Assembly (NCBI GenBank): GCA_964017185.1
Contig: OZ024880.1
Location: 34,004,329 to 34,068,328, forward strand
DNA: 64,000 bases
Direction of reading: 5' to 3'
Origin: Rugalucina vietnamica
Lineage: Eukaryota > Mollusca > Bivalvia > Lucinida > Lucinidae
In this document: positions 48,842-60,243 of the stretch, in pieces
How positions within the stretch are numbered: position 1 is the first letter of the stretch
Layout: every line of letters begins with the position of its first letter
The notes under the pieces: generated by a model
What the model saw: only the letters and a program-made list of their open reading frames with translations
Databases searched by the model: none
What the model was told of the DNA's origin: nothing
Translations under genes and position numbers: made by a program

Positions 48842-49239
48842 CTTACCATCCATGTCAGGATTGCTACACTGGCACAGATGGTCAGAAAATGGCTTCAATG
48901 GATCACAATATTCAGATTAAAATTTTGAAGATAGGTATTGATTACAAGATATAAAGCGGATGCTACAGCAAGTATCTATCCATGTCTCTCTATTTTAAGA
49001 TTAATCTTTGAGATATATTTTATTTTGTATTTTTGATTAATTTTAATCAAACAGTTCCGACATAAATTTCTGCGGCAATTGTAATTTTGCTGATAAAGAG
49101 ACACAGACAGCGACTGCGATGTTCATGATGTTTATTATAATAATTATTATGAACTGTAATAATTTCAGTTTGCAAGTTTTATTGAAAATTGAGGTTCTTG
49201 TTATTAATGCATTTATAAATATGATATTGGTAAACTGTT

Positions 49240-50470
49240 TTTAACCTGATGGTGTTCTTAGTGTGATATAATATGTTCTTAAATGTTCTTGAATGGATTT
49301 TCTTTTTGTGTTGTTTTTATGAAAATAAAATGTTCTAAAATAATGTCCTTAAATGCGAATAGTCCTATAGTGAAAATTTAATGATGTGAATCTGCCACAG
49401 GGTCAGGATACTATTTTTACCGATGAATAATGGTGTTTTTAATCAAATATTCTTAAAGGTTCTAACAAATGATTTTCTTTTAGTGTCGTAGTATGATAAT
49501 AAAATATTCTAAATAGTGTTCTATGGTGAAAATTAGATGGTGTGAATCTGCCGAAGGGGCAGGATACTATATTTACCAATGAAAGTTGGTGATTTTCATG
49601 AAATGTTCTTGAATGTTCTAATAAATGATACACTTTGAATCTTAAATGTGAATCGTCCTATGGTAAAAATGAGATGGTGTGAATCTGCTACAGGGCCAGT
49701 ATTCTGTATTTATAGTTAATGATATTGTTCTTGCTGAAATGTTCTTAAATGTTCTAATAAATGATATGCTTTGAATCTCTCTTAAATGCAAATGGTCCTA
49801 TGCTGAAAATGAGATGGTGTGAATCTGCCACAGGGCCAGTATTATGTATTTACAGTTATTGATCTTGTTCTTGCTGAAATGTTCTTAAATGTTCTAATAA
49901 ATGATATGCTTTGAATCTCTCTTAAATGCGAATGGTCCTATGCTAAAAATGAGATGGTGTGAAACTACCACAGGGGCAGTATTCTGTATTTACAGTTAAT
50001 GATATTGTTCTTGCTGAAATGTTCTTAAATGTTCTAATAAATGATATGCTTTGAATCTCTCTTAAATGCGAGTGGTCCTATGCTAAAAATGAGATGGTGT
50101 GAAACTACCACAGGGGCAGTATTCTGTATTTACAATGAATAATATTGTTTTAAACTATTCTTAAATGTTCTAATAAATGACACGCTTTGAATTTGTCTTA
50201 AATGTGAATATTCCTTTGGTAAAAATGAGATGGTATGAATCTGCCATAGGGGCAGTGTTCTGTATTTACAATACATGATGTTGTTCTTACTGAAGTGTTC
50301 TTAAATGTTCTAATAAATAATCTTAAGTGTGAGTGGTCCTATGGTAAAAATGAGATGTTGTGAAACTGCCACAGGGGCAGTATTCTGTATTTGCAATGAA
50401 TGATATTGTTCTTACTGAAATGTTCTTAAATGTTCCAATAAATGATACGTTTTGAATCTGTCACAGAAGT
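49240..50470. repeat. ~140-bp tandem repeats in the LINE 3' segment
   Basis: GAAATGTTCTTAAATGTTCT recurs at 49736, 49876 and 50016 (period 140), with looser copies before and after; each unit has AATGAGATGGTGTGAA and CAGGG(G/C)CAGTATTCTGTAT. About eight units. Confidence 0.88.
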
Positions 50471-51778
50471 AGGATAGTGCATTTTCTGATTGTGTTTGTA
50501 TAATGCTTATGTTATAATCAGCTGTTCTTGAATGCTCTAGAAAGCTTATGATCTTATGGACTGATGATGATGATGATGATATGTTCTTAAATGTTCTTAA
50601 ATGTATGTTGTAATAATATCATATGATGATAATAAAATGATTTAACCCTGCTTTGTGGACAGGATAGTACATTACTGGTGATGTTCTATGTAAAATGATA
50701 ATAGGGTGTTATTAATTGCTCTAATGAAACCAAGCTTGATGATGTTCTGACAATGCAATATATAATTGATAAAGCATTATGGACATGCATAGATGTTCTA
50801 TATTCGTGATGATAATGAAATATTTTAAATGCTGAAAGTGCAATAGGAGTATTATTTGATAATATTTTAATGTTATGAAATTGCCGCACGTGCAGAATCG
50901 TATATTTACACTTATTTTTCTTATCCCGCCACCAATTTATAATGTAGTGTCATTCTTACAAAAAAAATGATGATGTTCTTATAATGGAAAAAATTGAGAT
51001 GTGGTGTTATGTAGAATCGTGTTAGAACTAACAATACAATAAGACTTAGTGTAGTTTATAATAATGTTTAACTGATACAAAACTGTCATAAATGCAGTAT
51101 CGTATATTTACATAATAATGCATATTGTAGATACTTTGTAAGCAGCTTAGTATAGACTATTGAGACGGACAAGTTCTTGCTAGGGGTATAAGTGCTATGT
51201 TACTGAATAATAATAGGTGGTATACTCTGGGTATATGAGGTGTTTGAAATTTTATTTAGATGTAAATAGTGTTTTGACATGCAGCACAATAGTGTTTTAT
51301 GTTATGAATGAACAGCTTAAGCTTCTTTGTACGCGACATTGAGCTAACATTTGCTCATCAGTGTGTATTGAGGCTGGTGGTCATTTTGTTGGTTTTTTGT
51401 TTCGTGCTTCGTCCTCAATTCAGCAGTACCATAACAGGTATGCCAGACCTACAGTATGAATTATGATTTGTGTTGATGGGGAAGACAAGAGTCTATTATT
51501 TCTGTCTTACAAATATGGAACAGGTGATATATGAGCTGTGTTTCTGTTTGTAAGCGGATATTGAGACTGAAGGTTCATCTATGGAGTTCATGTAACCAGA
51601 ATACAGATCTTACAGTTCTTCAGAGTTTGACCATTTTGTTTTTTATGTCTGATAATTTGACAGACTTTAAACATGGTCTCCACTCCATCGTCTGATCACT
51701 AGACCATGCATTTGTTGCACTTGACTTCTCGAAACGAAATGGAAGGGAGTGCTCATGGTCACCATTTCAGAATAAAAA
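50470..51778. other. LINE 3' untranslated segment, next to ORF2 stop
   Basis: AT-rich; echoes of the 140-bp unit (GATGTTCT, GTGCAGAATCGTATATTTAC) fade toward the ORF2 stop. No ORF with a recognisable motif. Confidence 0.5.
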
Positions 51779-54700
51779 TTAATTGTCAAGTTCAGACCAT
51801 TTATCTATAAATTTGTTTAGGATTGAGAAGTTGTCTTTTGTGTGGTGATAAAGTGTATTCATTTGTTTTAATCTATGGAGAACCCATTGTGTTAAGTTAA
51901 TGGAACTGTCATTTTTTAACCAGTATTTGTATATATTATAAAAAATGTATGATATCAATTTGTTAACATCACTGTATGCTTTGTATGTTAATTTGTGACC
52001 AAAAATGAGTGTTTTCATTGACATTTTTAACGTGAAACCTAGATTTTTCAGTGTATTTTCTATGCTAGTTATTAAATGTAGTACTTTGGGACATGAGATG
52101 AAGAGATGGTTGTAGTTTTCTACCTGGGTACAGCCAAAGCGACAGTTATTTGAGTTTGAGATTTTCCATTTGAATAGAATTTCTTGACTTGGCAATATTT
52201 TATGAATGAGTTTAAAGTGGAAGTCTGCTAGTTTTTTATCTCCTATATTTTTTATTCTGTTTTCGTAAACTATCTTCCACAAAGGTGTATCTTGAAACAA
52301 ATTAGTCCAATACTTTTCCATATGAGATTTTTTACATGTTTGTTTCATGAGTAATTTGTAGAATTCGCGCGACTTCTTTGGTAGGTCATGAACTATCTTA
52401 TTATTTATGTTAATAAAAGGCTTAATATTTTGTTTAACTTTTGTTTGCATATTACATGTTTTTAAACAGTCTTTCCATGTTTTTGGGATTGCTTTTTGTA
52501 TTGTCATATATTCTGTTAGCCAATTTTGAGTTTTATTTAACTTATGAAAAACTTCTTCACCTGATTTAAATTTTCCTTCAGCATTTAATAAGTCTTCTAC
52601 AAAATTAAAGTTACTCTCTTTCCAATGTTTATAATACAGTGTTTTGCCTCTTGTTTGGATAAATTTATTTCCCCATATGATTTCTTTTCTTATGTCGTTC
52701 GCATCTTGCGGTGCTTTTTGGCCTCCACCACATAGATGCCAACTATGGATGAGGTCTTTATAAAAAACAGGCAATTCTATTGGTATATGTTTTTCTTTTT
52801 CATTATTCATGCACAATACAGTGGGAAAATCACATGCTTCAAAATATTTATTTGGAATTATTCCCCAGGTTTCATTTTTCTTGTCAAGTAATTTACATGC
52901 CCAAGCTGCTTTAGCTGCAATGCAGAATGCCTTGAAGTCTAGCATGTTTAGCCCGCCATTTTCAATTTCATTAATTACCACCTTTCTCACAATTTTGTCT
53001 CTTTTGTACCTCCAAAGAAAACTAAAAAATTCTTTATTTAATGTATTGATTACCCATTTGGGAACAGTTAATGCATTTATCAAATACACCACTTTTGAGA
53101 GAGCTAAAGTTTTAATAATAAGAACTCGGCCTTGAAGGGATAGATCTCTACAGTTCCAAAATTTCAGACATTTTTTTATGTTTTCTATTTTTTCATGCCA
53201 GTTTTTCTCTTCTATTTCCTGCTTATTGTACCCAAAGTATATACCTAGCGCCTTAATGCTGTTATTATCCCATTTGATTTCTCCTAATGTATCGTTTCTA
53301 TTTCTTCCCCTACCTAACCAAAGTCCTTCTGTTTTTCTTATATTTAATTTTAGTCCCGAAACATTTCCAAAGTCTTCGACGATATCTAATGCTTTTACTA
53401 CTGCATTCTCATTTTTAAGAAACAAAGTGGTATCGTCGGCTAACTGCGAGATTTGTATACATTTTTCTTCATCTTTGATATTGATTTTTAAACCTAAGAT
53501 TGGCTCATTTCTTATTTTCACCGCTAGAATCTCTGCCACTAGCAAGAATAATAAGGCACTTAATGGGCAGCCTTGTCTTATACCTTTTTTGATTTTCAGT
53601 GGCTTGGATTGCCATCCATTATTAGTTACACTGGATTCTGCGTTTTTGTACATTACATTTACCCATTTTTTAAAGGATGTTCCAAGGTTAAATTTTGTTA
53701 AGGTATGGTTTAGAAAGTCATGACTTACAGTATCAAATGCTTTTTTAAAATCTAAAAACACTATGGCGCCATCTGTTTCATTTTCTTCAAAAAAGTCTAT
53801 CACATCTTGTATTAACCGAATATTTGTGCTTATAGTTCTGCCTTTGATATAGCCTGATTGATCGGTATGTATTAACTTTGGTATAACCTTTTTTAAACGG
53901 TTAGCAAGCGCATGGGCCAAAATTTTATAGTCAGTATTAAGGAGACTTATTGGTCGCCAATTTTCTAGTAAAGTTTTATCGCCCTTTTTGAATATCAGAC
54001 TTAAAATTCCCTTTTTCTGTGATGGTGATAGCTCTCCCATGTGATATGCAGAGTTTACTGATTCGAGCAACATTTGTTTAACATCTTCCCAAAAAGTTAG
54101 ATAAAATTCAACTGGAATACCATCGGACCCAGGAGACTTATTTAATTTCATATTTTTAAGGGCTGTTTTACATTCATTTTCCGATATTTCTCCTTCCAAA
54201 AGTTTTACCTCGTTTTCATTAAGTATGTTTAGATTGTTTATATTACTTAAGTAGTTTTTAATGTTTTCTTCGTTTATGTTATCTGCTTCATATAACTGAT
54301 TATAGAATTTATACTGTTCTTCTAAAATTTCTTTGTTTGAATTGACATATACTCCATCTTTGGTTTTTAATTCTTTAATTGTATTGTTTGAGATATTCTT
54401 TTTTTCCAAATTGAAGAAATATTTTGTAGGTCTTTCACCTTCCTCTAACCACCTTGCTCTACTCCTAATTTTTGCCCCTTCCTTCTGTTTTTCTACAATA
54501 TCATATAAAGTGTCAGCTAAATTATCTTTTTCAGCTTTTATATGTTGATTGAAATTTGAATTTATTAATTCTTGTCCTTTTTGTTCCAATTTACTTTCGA
54601 TATCTTTAATTACACATTTTTTGACTGACTGCTTTTTTGTACAGTAGGCAATTGTTAATTCCTTGATTTTAACTTTACATACTTCCCAGATCATTTGTTT

Positions 54701-55549
54701 TGACAGATAATTAAAATTTTGCTTAACACTTCGGATCAGTTCTGAAACTTTCTGTTTATAACTAAAATCATTTAATATGCTCGTATTAAGCTTCCATCTG
54801 CCAGGCCCTTTTTTGGCGGAATTAAAGTTTAGTTCGACTGATATGCATTTGTGATCAGATTTTATCCCTGATGTGAATATTTTTGTTCTTTGAATATGAT
54901 TACTACACTGCTGTGTTACCAGAAATTTGTCCAGCCTACTTTTTTCTAAGTATGTGTATTGCTTTTTGTGGGGCTGCATTTCTCTCCAAACATCTGATAG
55001 GAACAATTTTTCTTTTAGATTTAAGTATGATTTTAAACTAATATCTGTTGTGTATTGTGTATTTTCATTTCTATCCAGTTTGTGTGATTCTACACAGTTG
55101 TAATCTCCCCCCATTATTATTTCTTCAATATTTATTGAATACTGTGTACTCCATTTTAAAACTTTATTGAAAAAACTTTTTCTGTCATTTTGATTGTTAG
55201 GAGCATAAATATTTATCAAAGTCATATTTTTATCTTCAATTTTTATGTTTGCTAGAATCATTCTGCCATCATCTGACCTGTGTACATTTAACAGATCTAG
55301 ATTAATATTTTTACTGAATAGAATAGCTGTCCCTTTGCTATGTTGTGTCCCTTGGCTTAATAATATTTTTGATCCCCATTCTTTCTCAATGTTGCTAAGA
55401 ATATCTTCAGTCCAGTAAGTTTCTTGCAGAAATATTATCCCAGCATTTTTTTCCTTAAGCCAATAAAACAGATTTTCCCTTTTCTTTTTATCTCGCAGGC
55501 CTCTTGAATTTAAAGAAAATATAGAGAGATGTCCTGCCATGATTAACAT
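51779..55549 (-). CDS. LINE ORF2: APE endonuclease and reverse transcriptase, intact
   Basis: 1256 codons without a break. N-terminal apurinic-type endonuclease (about residues 5-240): NSRGLRD, FLQETYW, NIYAPNN, GGDYN near 147, SRLDKFL, SDHK near 230. Reverse transcriptase from about 500 to 760: KKGILSLIFKKGDK, NWRPISLLNTDYKI, FLDFKKAFDTVSHDF near 596, IRQGCPLSALLFLL and the catalytic QLADDTTLF near 703. C-terminal zinc-finger-like C-x3-C-x7-H-x4-C near 1136 (CRFGCTQ...HLFISC). No RNase H domain. Family knowledge: nicks target DNA and copies its own RNA there (target-primed reverse transcription). L1 clade, probably Tx1-like. Several long frames on the opposite strand are shadows. Confidence 0.95.
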   Translation of the reverse strand: MLIMAGHLSIFSLNSRGLRDKKKRENLFYWLKEKNAGIIFLQETYWTEDILSNIEKEWGSKILLSQGTQHSKGTAILFSKNINLDLLNVHRSDDGRMILANIKIEDKNMTLINIYAPNNQNDRKSFFNKVLKWSTQYSINIEEIIMGGDYNCVESHKLDRNENTQYTTDISLKSYLNLKEKLFLSDVWREMQPHKKQYTYLEKSRLDKFLVTQQCSNHIQRTKIFTSGIKSDHKCISVELNFNSAKKGPGRWKLNTSILNDFSYKQKVSELIRSVKQNFNYLSKQMIWEVCKVKIKELTIAYCTKKQSVKKCVIKDIESKLEQKGQELINSNFNQHIKAEKDNLADTLYDIVEKQKEGAKIRSRARWLEEGERPTKYFFNLEKKNISNNTIKELKTKDGVYVNSNKEILEEQYKFYNQLYEADNINEENIKNYLSNINNLNILNENEVKLLEGEISENECKTALKNMKLNKSPGSDGIPVEFYLTFWEDVKQMLLESVNSAYHMGELSPSQKKGILSLIFKKGDKTLLENWRPISLLNTDYKILAHALANRLKKVIPKLIHTDQSGYIKGRTISTNIRLIQDVIDFFEENETDGAIVFLDFKKAFDTVSHDFLNHTLTKFNLGTSFKKWVNVMYKNAESSVTNNGWQSKPLKIKKGIRQGCPLSALLFLLVAEILAVKIRNEPILGLKINIKDEEKCIQISQLADDTTLFLKNENAVVKALDIVEDFGNVSGLKLNIRKTEGLWLGRGRNRNDTLGEIKWDNNSIKALGIYFGYNKQEIEEKNWHEKIENIKKCLKFWNCRDLSLQGRVLIIKTLALSKVVYLINALTVPKWVINTLNKEFFSFLWRYKRDKIVRKVVINEIENGGLNMLDFKAFCIAAKAAWACKLLDKKNETWGIIPNKYFEACDFPTVLCMNNEKEKHIPIELPVFYKDLIHSWHLCGGGQKAPQDANDIRKEIIWGNKFIQTRGKTLYYKHWKESNFNFVEDLLNAEGKFKSGEEVFHKLNKTQNWLTEYMTIQKAIPKTWKDCLKTCNMQTKVKQNIKPFININNKIVHDLPKKSREFYKLLMKQTCKKSHMEKYWTNLFQDTPLWKIVYENRIKNIGDKKLADFHFKLIHKILPSQEILFKWKISNSNNCRFGCTQVENYNHLFISCPKVLHLITSIENTLKNLGFTLKMSMKTLIFGHKLTYKAYSDVNKLISYIFYNIYKYWLKNDSSINLTQWVLHRLKQMNTLYHHTKDNFSILNKFIDKWSELDN

Positions 55550-55598
55550 ATATACACTATTTACATAGATTTTTATTTACATTATTTAGTATTTGATA

Positions 55599-56129
55599 TT
55601 ATTTTTTATTTTTAACTTTTCCGTGTTTGGTTTCCTTCATTTTTTTGTGTTCTCTTTTGTCGATTTCAGATGGGCTAAGATCTTCTAACCTTCGCACTCT
55701 GGCCGGGCTTGCAGAGCGTGTAGTTTTGGGTATAGCCCTGGCTTTTGCAGCCCAGAAGTCTGAGATTTTAATTTGCTTTTTTTCATTTGCCTCATTTATT
55801 GTTTCTGCCTCATCAGCTACTTTCTCACCCATGTTTTCAGAGTTTTCTGTTCCTTCTTCACCACTACCATCATCCTCACCACCATTCACACTTTTATCAT
55901 CACTTTCTCCACCGTCACTATCATCACTTTTATCACTTTTATTATCATCCATTGTTTCATGATCTGCCTCAACAAATCCCTGGCATTCTGGGCTACCTTT
56001 TTTGTGTCCTGGTTGGTGACATTCGTAGCAGACTACCTCATTCTGGCATTCTCTACGAATGTGACCAATTTCATTACAGTTACCGCAAACTTTTTCGGTC
56101 TCAGTTTGCTTTTGTTGTTTGTAATAAAG
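55599..56129 (-). pseudogene. LINE ORF1 remnant, zinc-knuckle nucleic-acid-binding protein, 5'-truncated
   Basis: Open to the stop at 55599. Two CCHC knuckles: CGNCNEIGHIRREC (C-x2-C-x4-H-x4-C) and CYECHQPGHKKGSPEC (C-x2-C-x4-H-x6-C). Then a Asp/Glu/Ser-rich acidic stretch (DDNKSDKSDDSDGGESDD), a short SDFWAAKAR segment and a Lys/Arg-rich end. The frame stays open to an ATG at 56189, but bases beyond 56129 are target DNA, so that start is accidental. Upstream RNA-binding part missing; the insertion could not supply a normal ORF1. Confidence 0.85.
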
Positions 56130-56144
56130 TGACTTATATATTAT
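56130..56144. repeat. Target-site duplication of the LINE, right copy
   Basis: TGACTTATATATTAT, identical to 46598-46612. Confidence 0.9.
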
Positions 56145-57461
56145 AGCGTAAGGTGATACAATATAACACAAGCATACTCCTGATACCATTTTCAGCCTTT
56201 TAGAATCTTTCTTTGCCCAGATATAAGCCTTTTAGAATCTTTTTCCCCCAGATATAAGTTGTTTTGTAAGCGAAACTGTTAATTGTTTTCATTTTCGTCT
56301 CAAATTTCTCAAGCTTAATAAACATTCATGAAACTGAAAACTAGCTATGCATATGTCTGACTTGAAGGCAAAAGTATTTTAAGACATAGTATTAATCTGA
56401 ATCAACTTTTAGCATCCCCGGGTCTATTAACAGCCCAGGAACAAGTGATCGAGTTTTGTAAGTATAACCTCTTTTTTTGGCAATATTTTCTCTGATTTCT
56501 TATGTTTTTTAAGTTCTCATGAATTTGCAAATTCAATTATTTCAAATATTAGGCATGAATGTAAAATTGCTATGTCCTTGTATTACTATTATACCAATAA
56601 TAGTATTCTGGAGCATGTTGTTGCTTGGGATATGAGTAATTTGTAGGTACATTCCATTCTTTAGAACCACATTGCGGGTGACTGTGGAAAGTATTCAACT
56701 TTGCATCATGCAAACGTTTTCATTGTTGATGACAGTATTTGTTTGCATTTAGGCGTTCCCTCTGACCAATCTGGCAGCCATAAATCTTATGCCAGGTATA
56801 TGTGTTATTATCCACCCGAAACCCTTCAATGGCAATAGTCTTTCCATTGTTTTTTTTTCTGTAATTTTCAATTTTTAAATTAATTTTCATCAAAATGAAA
56901 ATGAGAAAATATCCATTTCGGCCCATGGCATCAATAAATTTGTCAATGATATTACTGGTGTAATAACAGTGTGTCACAATGATAGGTTGGGCCTGAAATT
57001 AGTTTATTAATGATTTTAATAATGTACATGTATCTGTTATTCTAATGATTTAACTAAATTCATGAATATGTAAATTGAATAAACTTACCATAGGCTTCTA
57101 TAATACCAAATAACACGAGTGTTAATTTAACCTTCCCTGCACACCAGGATGGGTTTTTTCGTAGCTATCAAATTGTTCATTGTCCATGTAATGCAAAATA
57201 GATTTGTCCTCAAACATACACTGCACTATGTAAAAATGCGCGATTTCCATAGCAACCATCAACACGATTTTCGATAATGGGGATATACCTACCAAAAATG
57301 CTCGTATCTCCATGGTTGCTTACCATAGACCACTAAACGTGGTCTCATTTTTAGAGCTTTGACATAGCCATTTCTTTTTGTTAAGAATGACATATCAATG
57401 AAGCCGTTCATAACTATACTGACAGAGTTTCCGGCAAATGCATTTTAGCAGACCGATAACA

Positions 57462-57466
57462 CCAAA

Positions 57467-57520
<54 letters not shown>
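57462..57520. repeat. (AAAT)n microsatellite
   Basis: About 14 AAAT units. Confidence 0.95.
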
Positions 57521-57522
<2 letters not shown>

Positions 57523-57889
57523 TTTATTTATTAATTAATCAAGTTAAACGTTAAACGTTTACAAACAAAGTTCAATCCAGCAGCCAAAACTATACCGAAT
57601 TTAATTAAAACATAGCCCCAATACTTGTATGTAAATCCCAGAACGACGAACTTAACATCTACAATTAAAGGAGGTATATATGCATATAGACAAGACTTGT
57701 GAATATACTCTGGAGGGAGATGGTCAGTGTAGAAATAAGATTTAATGAACCAACAGGCTGTTTCCATGCGTTAACAAGAATAAAGATGACAAATTAAAAA
57801 TCCTATTTTATTGTGCACAAGTTACCCCACCCACCAAAGACAAACTAAAGTATTTTGGTATGGTTTCTGAAATAAATCGATCGAAATGT
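57521..57889. other. No gene seen
   Basis: A 78-codon frame on - (57767-57531) has no recognisable motif and no convincing splice context. Confidence 0.4.
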
Positions 57890-58060
57890 AACTGAGTGGC
57901 CACCTATTGGGAAAATAGCTGCTCATTCGGCTTACGATATGTTTCATGGTATAAGTACCTGATTGTTAGTTTGGTTTTTTCCCACCTCGGTTTTTGGAGT
58001 GGGAATCTTTTTCTGATTGCGCCTTTTCCTGATCTTTGCCTACTTGTACCTTCTTGTGTA
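57890..58060. repeat. Dispersed repeat (AAAAACCGAGGTGGG family), inverted copy
   Basis: GTGGCCACCTATTGGGAAAA, GTATAAGTACCTGATTGTTA, CCCACCTCGGTTTTTGGAGT and GATTGCGCCTTTTCCTGATC are the inverse of 13285-13445. Confidence 0.78.
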
Positions 58061-58796
58061 TCATCTAATTATTATCATAACAGTTTTTTGTAAATTTCAG
58101 TTCATACATCCAAAAGAACTTTGTTTGAAGACAATTTTCGTTCAACCTATGGAGTCCACGTACTTTATATTTTCTCGCACCCCTTCCCTGCATTTGCGTG
58201 TTTACACGGAACCTGCACAGGTTTACAGCTTGACAACATTGTGTATCATGTTCAGCATGTTTCATGCTTTAAAATGATGTATAGGAACCTTGGTACCTCG
58301 GGGGGTGAAGCGAACTCCGTAAATAGCCCACATATTTGATTTCATCTAAAGGACTATCAGGAGAACGAATACTCTATGCCATTAATTAGAATTGTGGAGA
58401 GAGATGACTTTAGCCGCAACGCGAGAAATTCTAGACATGACTCAAAATATTGACTAGTTAATTAAGCACGATATATGGAAACAAACGGACTGCCTTTAAA
58501 ATAACCATAATCGTTTCTTCGGCGTCAGTTGCGATTGAAAGTAACGATGTATATCATAAACTGATGATAATGATCAAATTATAAATCTTAAAATTAATAC
58601 TTTATATCATTTGTTTTAAAATAATTTTGTACTTACAGTTATTCTTTAAATCACCGTGGTTATCGTGGTTGAATGTATTATATTCATAAACTTTGTTATT
58701 GCTTTTGTTTTCTAGTTCTTTTTTTTCTCGTTAATGGTAAAAGCTTAGCCGCGATACATCTCATACCGAAGCATCGAGTTAAAAATGGATGAGGTT
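58061..58796. other. No gene seen
   Basis: Overlapping short frames at 58017-58339 lack motifs; nothing else recognised. Confidence 0.4.
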
Positions 58797-59728
58797 TTAA
58801 GGATGTTCGCTGCCAATGAAAAAGTATTCAAACTTTTTTTCTAACCACCTTTTTATGATTCCAAAATACAACACAAGACGCTTGAAAACAAAATAAATAT
58901 AGGGTAGTGTGCATTTTTTCAAGCTTCAGGCCTCTTAATGAGACCTCATGTTTTAAATTTAGTAAAATTAATTCAATTTTTAATTGTTTGAAAAATACCT
59001 GTCTTGAACAAACATACACATAGAATTCTTTCAAAAGTCACAATAGTTACGTAATTCAGACTATTTCGGACCAAAAGCATAGAAGAGTTTGCGACTTGAA
59101 GTGGATGACATAAGTTTACGATTCATTTTCCAACCCTACCCCCATATTTGAAAAGTCGGAAAAACTCAATATTTTGAAATGTGCCAAACCCATATTTGTT
59201 CATTCAAACTTTTTCTTGTATTTTCACACAACATAGAACGTGATAATATTGTTCGAATAAAAGAAAGAAATATATAGGGTAGTGTGCATATAAGAGAAAA
59301 CCAACAACTTGAAAATCGCCATTTTCAGCTTTTTTTCGGCCGTTTTGTTTCGTAAAGCCCATTTCATAAAACCATCTAAAATTTTAAAACCAGCACACCA
59401 AAGACACAAAGACTGACTTAGAAGACCATGTACACATATATTGCAGCTAAAATAAACATCGAACTAGTGCAATTAATTTGAAGATGTATAATATTCAAGT
59501 TTAATCTACCCTACCCCCTAAATTTTACTGACAACTACAATTTTCTGAAAAGTTGCAGAAAATGGGGTGAAAAAATGAAGTTTCTTAGATTGACAATTTT
59601 CATGGCTCATTCAATGCATATCATCAATATGTATCCAAATGTGAAATATTATGAAAATATCTGCAACCGTTTACGAGATATTCAACAAAAGAAAACCAAT
59701 GTCAAATGTTAGCAGCGAACATCCTTAA
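58797..59728. mobile_element. ~930-bp TTAAGGATGTTCGCTGC inverted-repeat element
   Basis: Ends TTAAGGATGTTCGCTGCC and GCAGCGAACATCCTTAA are inverse, about 17 bp. TTAA at both outer edges could be the target site. Inside, ATATAGGGTAGTGTGCAT occurs at 58898 and 59273. Non-coding. Confidence 0.8.
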
Positions 59729-60048
59729 GCTAACAACTTTTAAGCGCTAGGAGACTTTATGTCTTAGCTTGCACAATTAAAATAAGATTTTAAACTAGAT
59801 GATGCCCGTTCGTCATGAAAAGGTAAAAAGTGGATGCACAGTTAATCCACCTTTTGTCTTGCAACATGCAAAAGCGAAATATTTTGGTTATCTATATACT
59901 AATTAAGTTACAGAAAAAATCCCGAACCTTGTCGTAATTTGCGTAGCATCAGTTAGGATAATGGAAACTAACGAGCTAATATCACCATTACGAAAACCTG
60001 CCCATGCAATGTACAGAGATTTTGTTCAGCCGGAAAAAAAAAGAAACG

Positions 60049-60243
60049 GAGTGGCTATTACCAGTTAACTGGTAATAGCGATTTTACGTTAAAATGGCTG
60101 CTGCCAGTTGACTGGCAATAGCGATTTTACGTTAAATTGGCTGCTGCCAGTTGACTGGTAATAGCGATTTTACGTTAAATAGGCTGCTGCCAGTTGACTG
60201 TCACCAGCCATTTTTACGATAAATCGCTGCTGGCAGTTGACTT
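60049..60243. repeat. ~43-bp minisatellite, about 5 units
   Basis: Unit CTGCTGCCAGTTGACTGG-TAATAGCGATTTTACGTTAAAT; units start near 60099, 60141 and 60184. Each carries the near-palindrome CCAGTTGACTGG. Confidence 0.9.

Larger units (their letters stand above)
46613..56129 (-). mobile_element. L1/Tx1-like non-LTR retrotransposon insertion, 9.5 kb, 5'-truncated
   Basis: Bounded by an exact 15-bp duplication. In element sense it runs from 56129 (inside ORF1) through ORF1 remnant, 49-nt gap, ORF2, and a 5.1-kb 3' segment to a poly(A) tail at 46640-46613. The host text on the two sides joins into one piece matching 38090-38137 (ATGACATATATTTTATAGTG...), which is the empty site in the sister foldback. 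Parts of the 3' segment, such as the microsatellites and the A/T runs at 48.1 and 48.8 kb, could be nested insertions. Confidence 0.85.
44900..57455. mobile_element. Second ~186-bp-monomer foldback element, split by a LINE
   Basis: Parts 44900-46597 and 56145-57455 carry the same words as 35110-40435 (TATTCATGAATATTAA, GGTATACC, CCTACAAAATAACTTGTGTA). Forward units occur at 45.5-46.1 kb and inverted ones from 46.34 kb. The right end near 57330-57455 has GTGGTCTCATTTTTAGAGCTT, like the ends of the first copy. Outer limits are approximate, especially the left one. Confidence 0.65.

Noticed and set aside
52809-54548. Open frames of 71-181 codons on the + strand
   Set aside because: Shadows of the LINE ORF2 on the - strand.
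55627-56146. Overlapping + strand frames of 111-119 codons
   Set aside because: Shadows of the acidic ORF1 remnant.
56130-56189. ORF1 start at 56189
   Set aside because: The first 20 codons lie outside the LINE, past the target-site duplication; the open frame is accidental.
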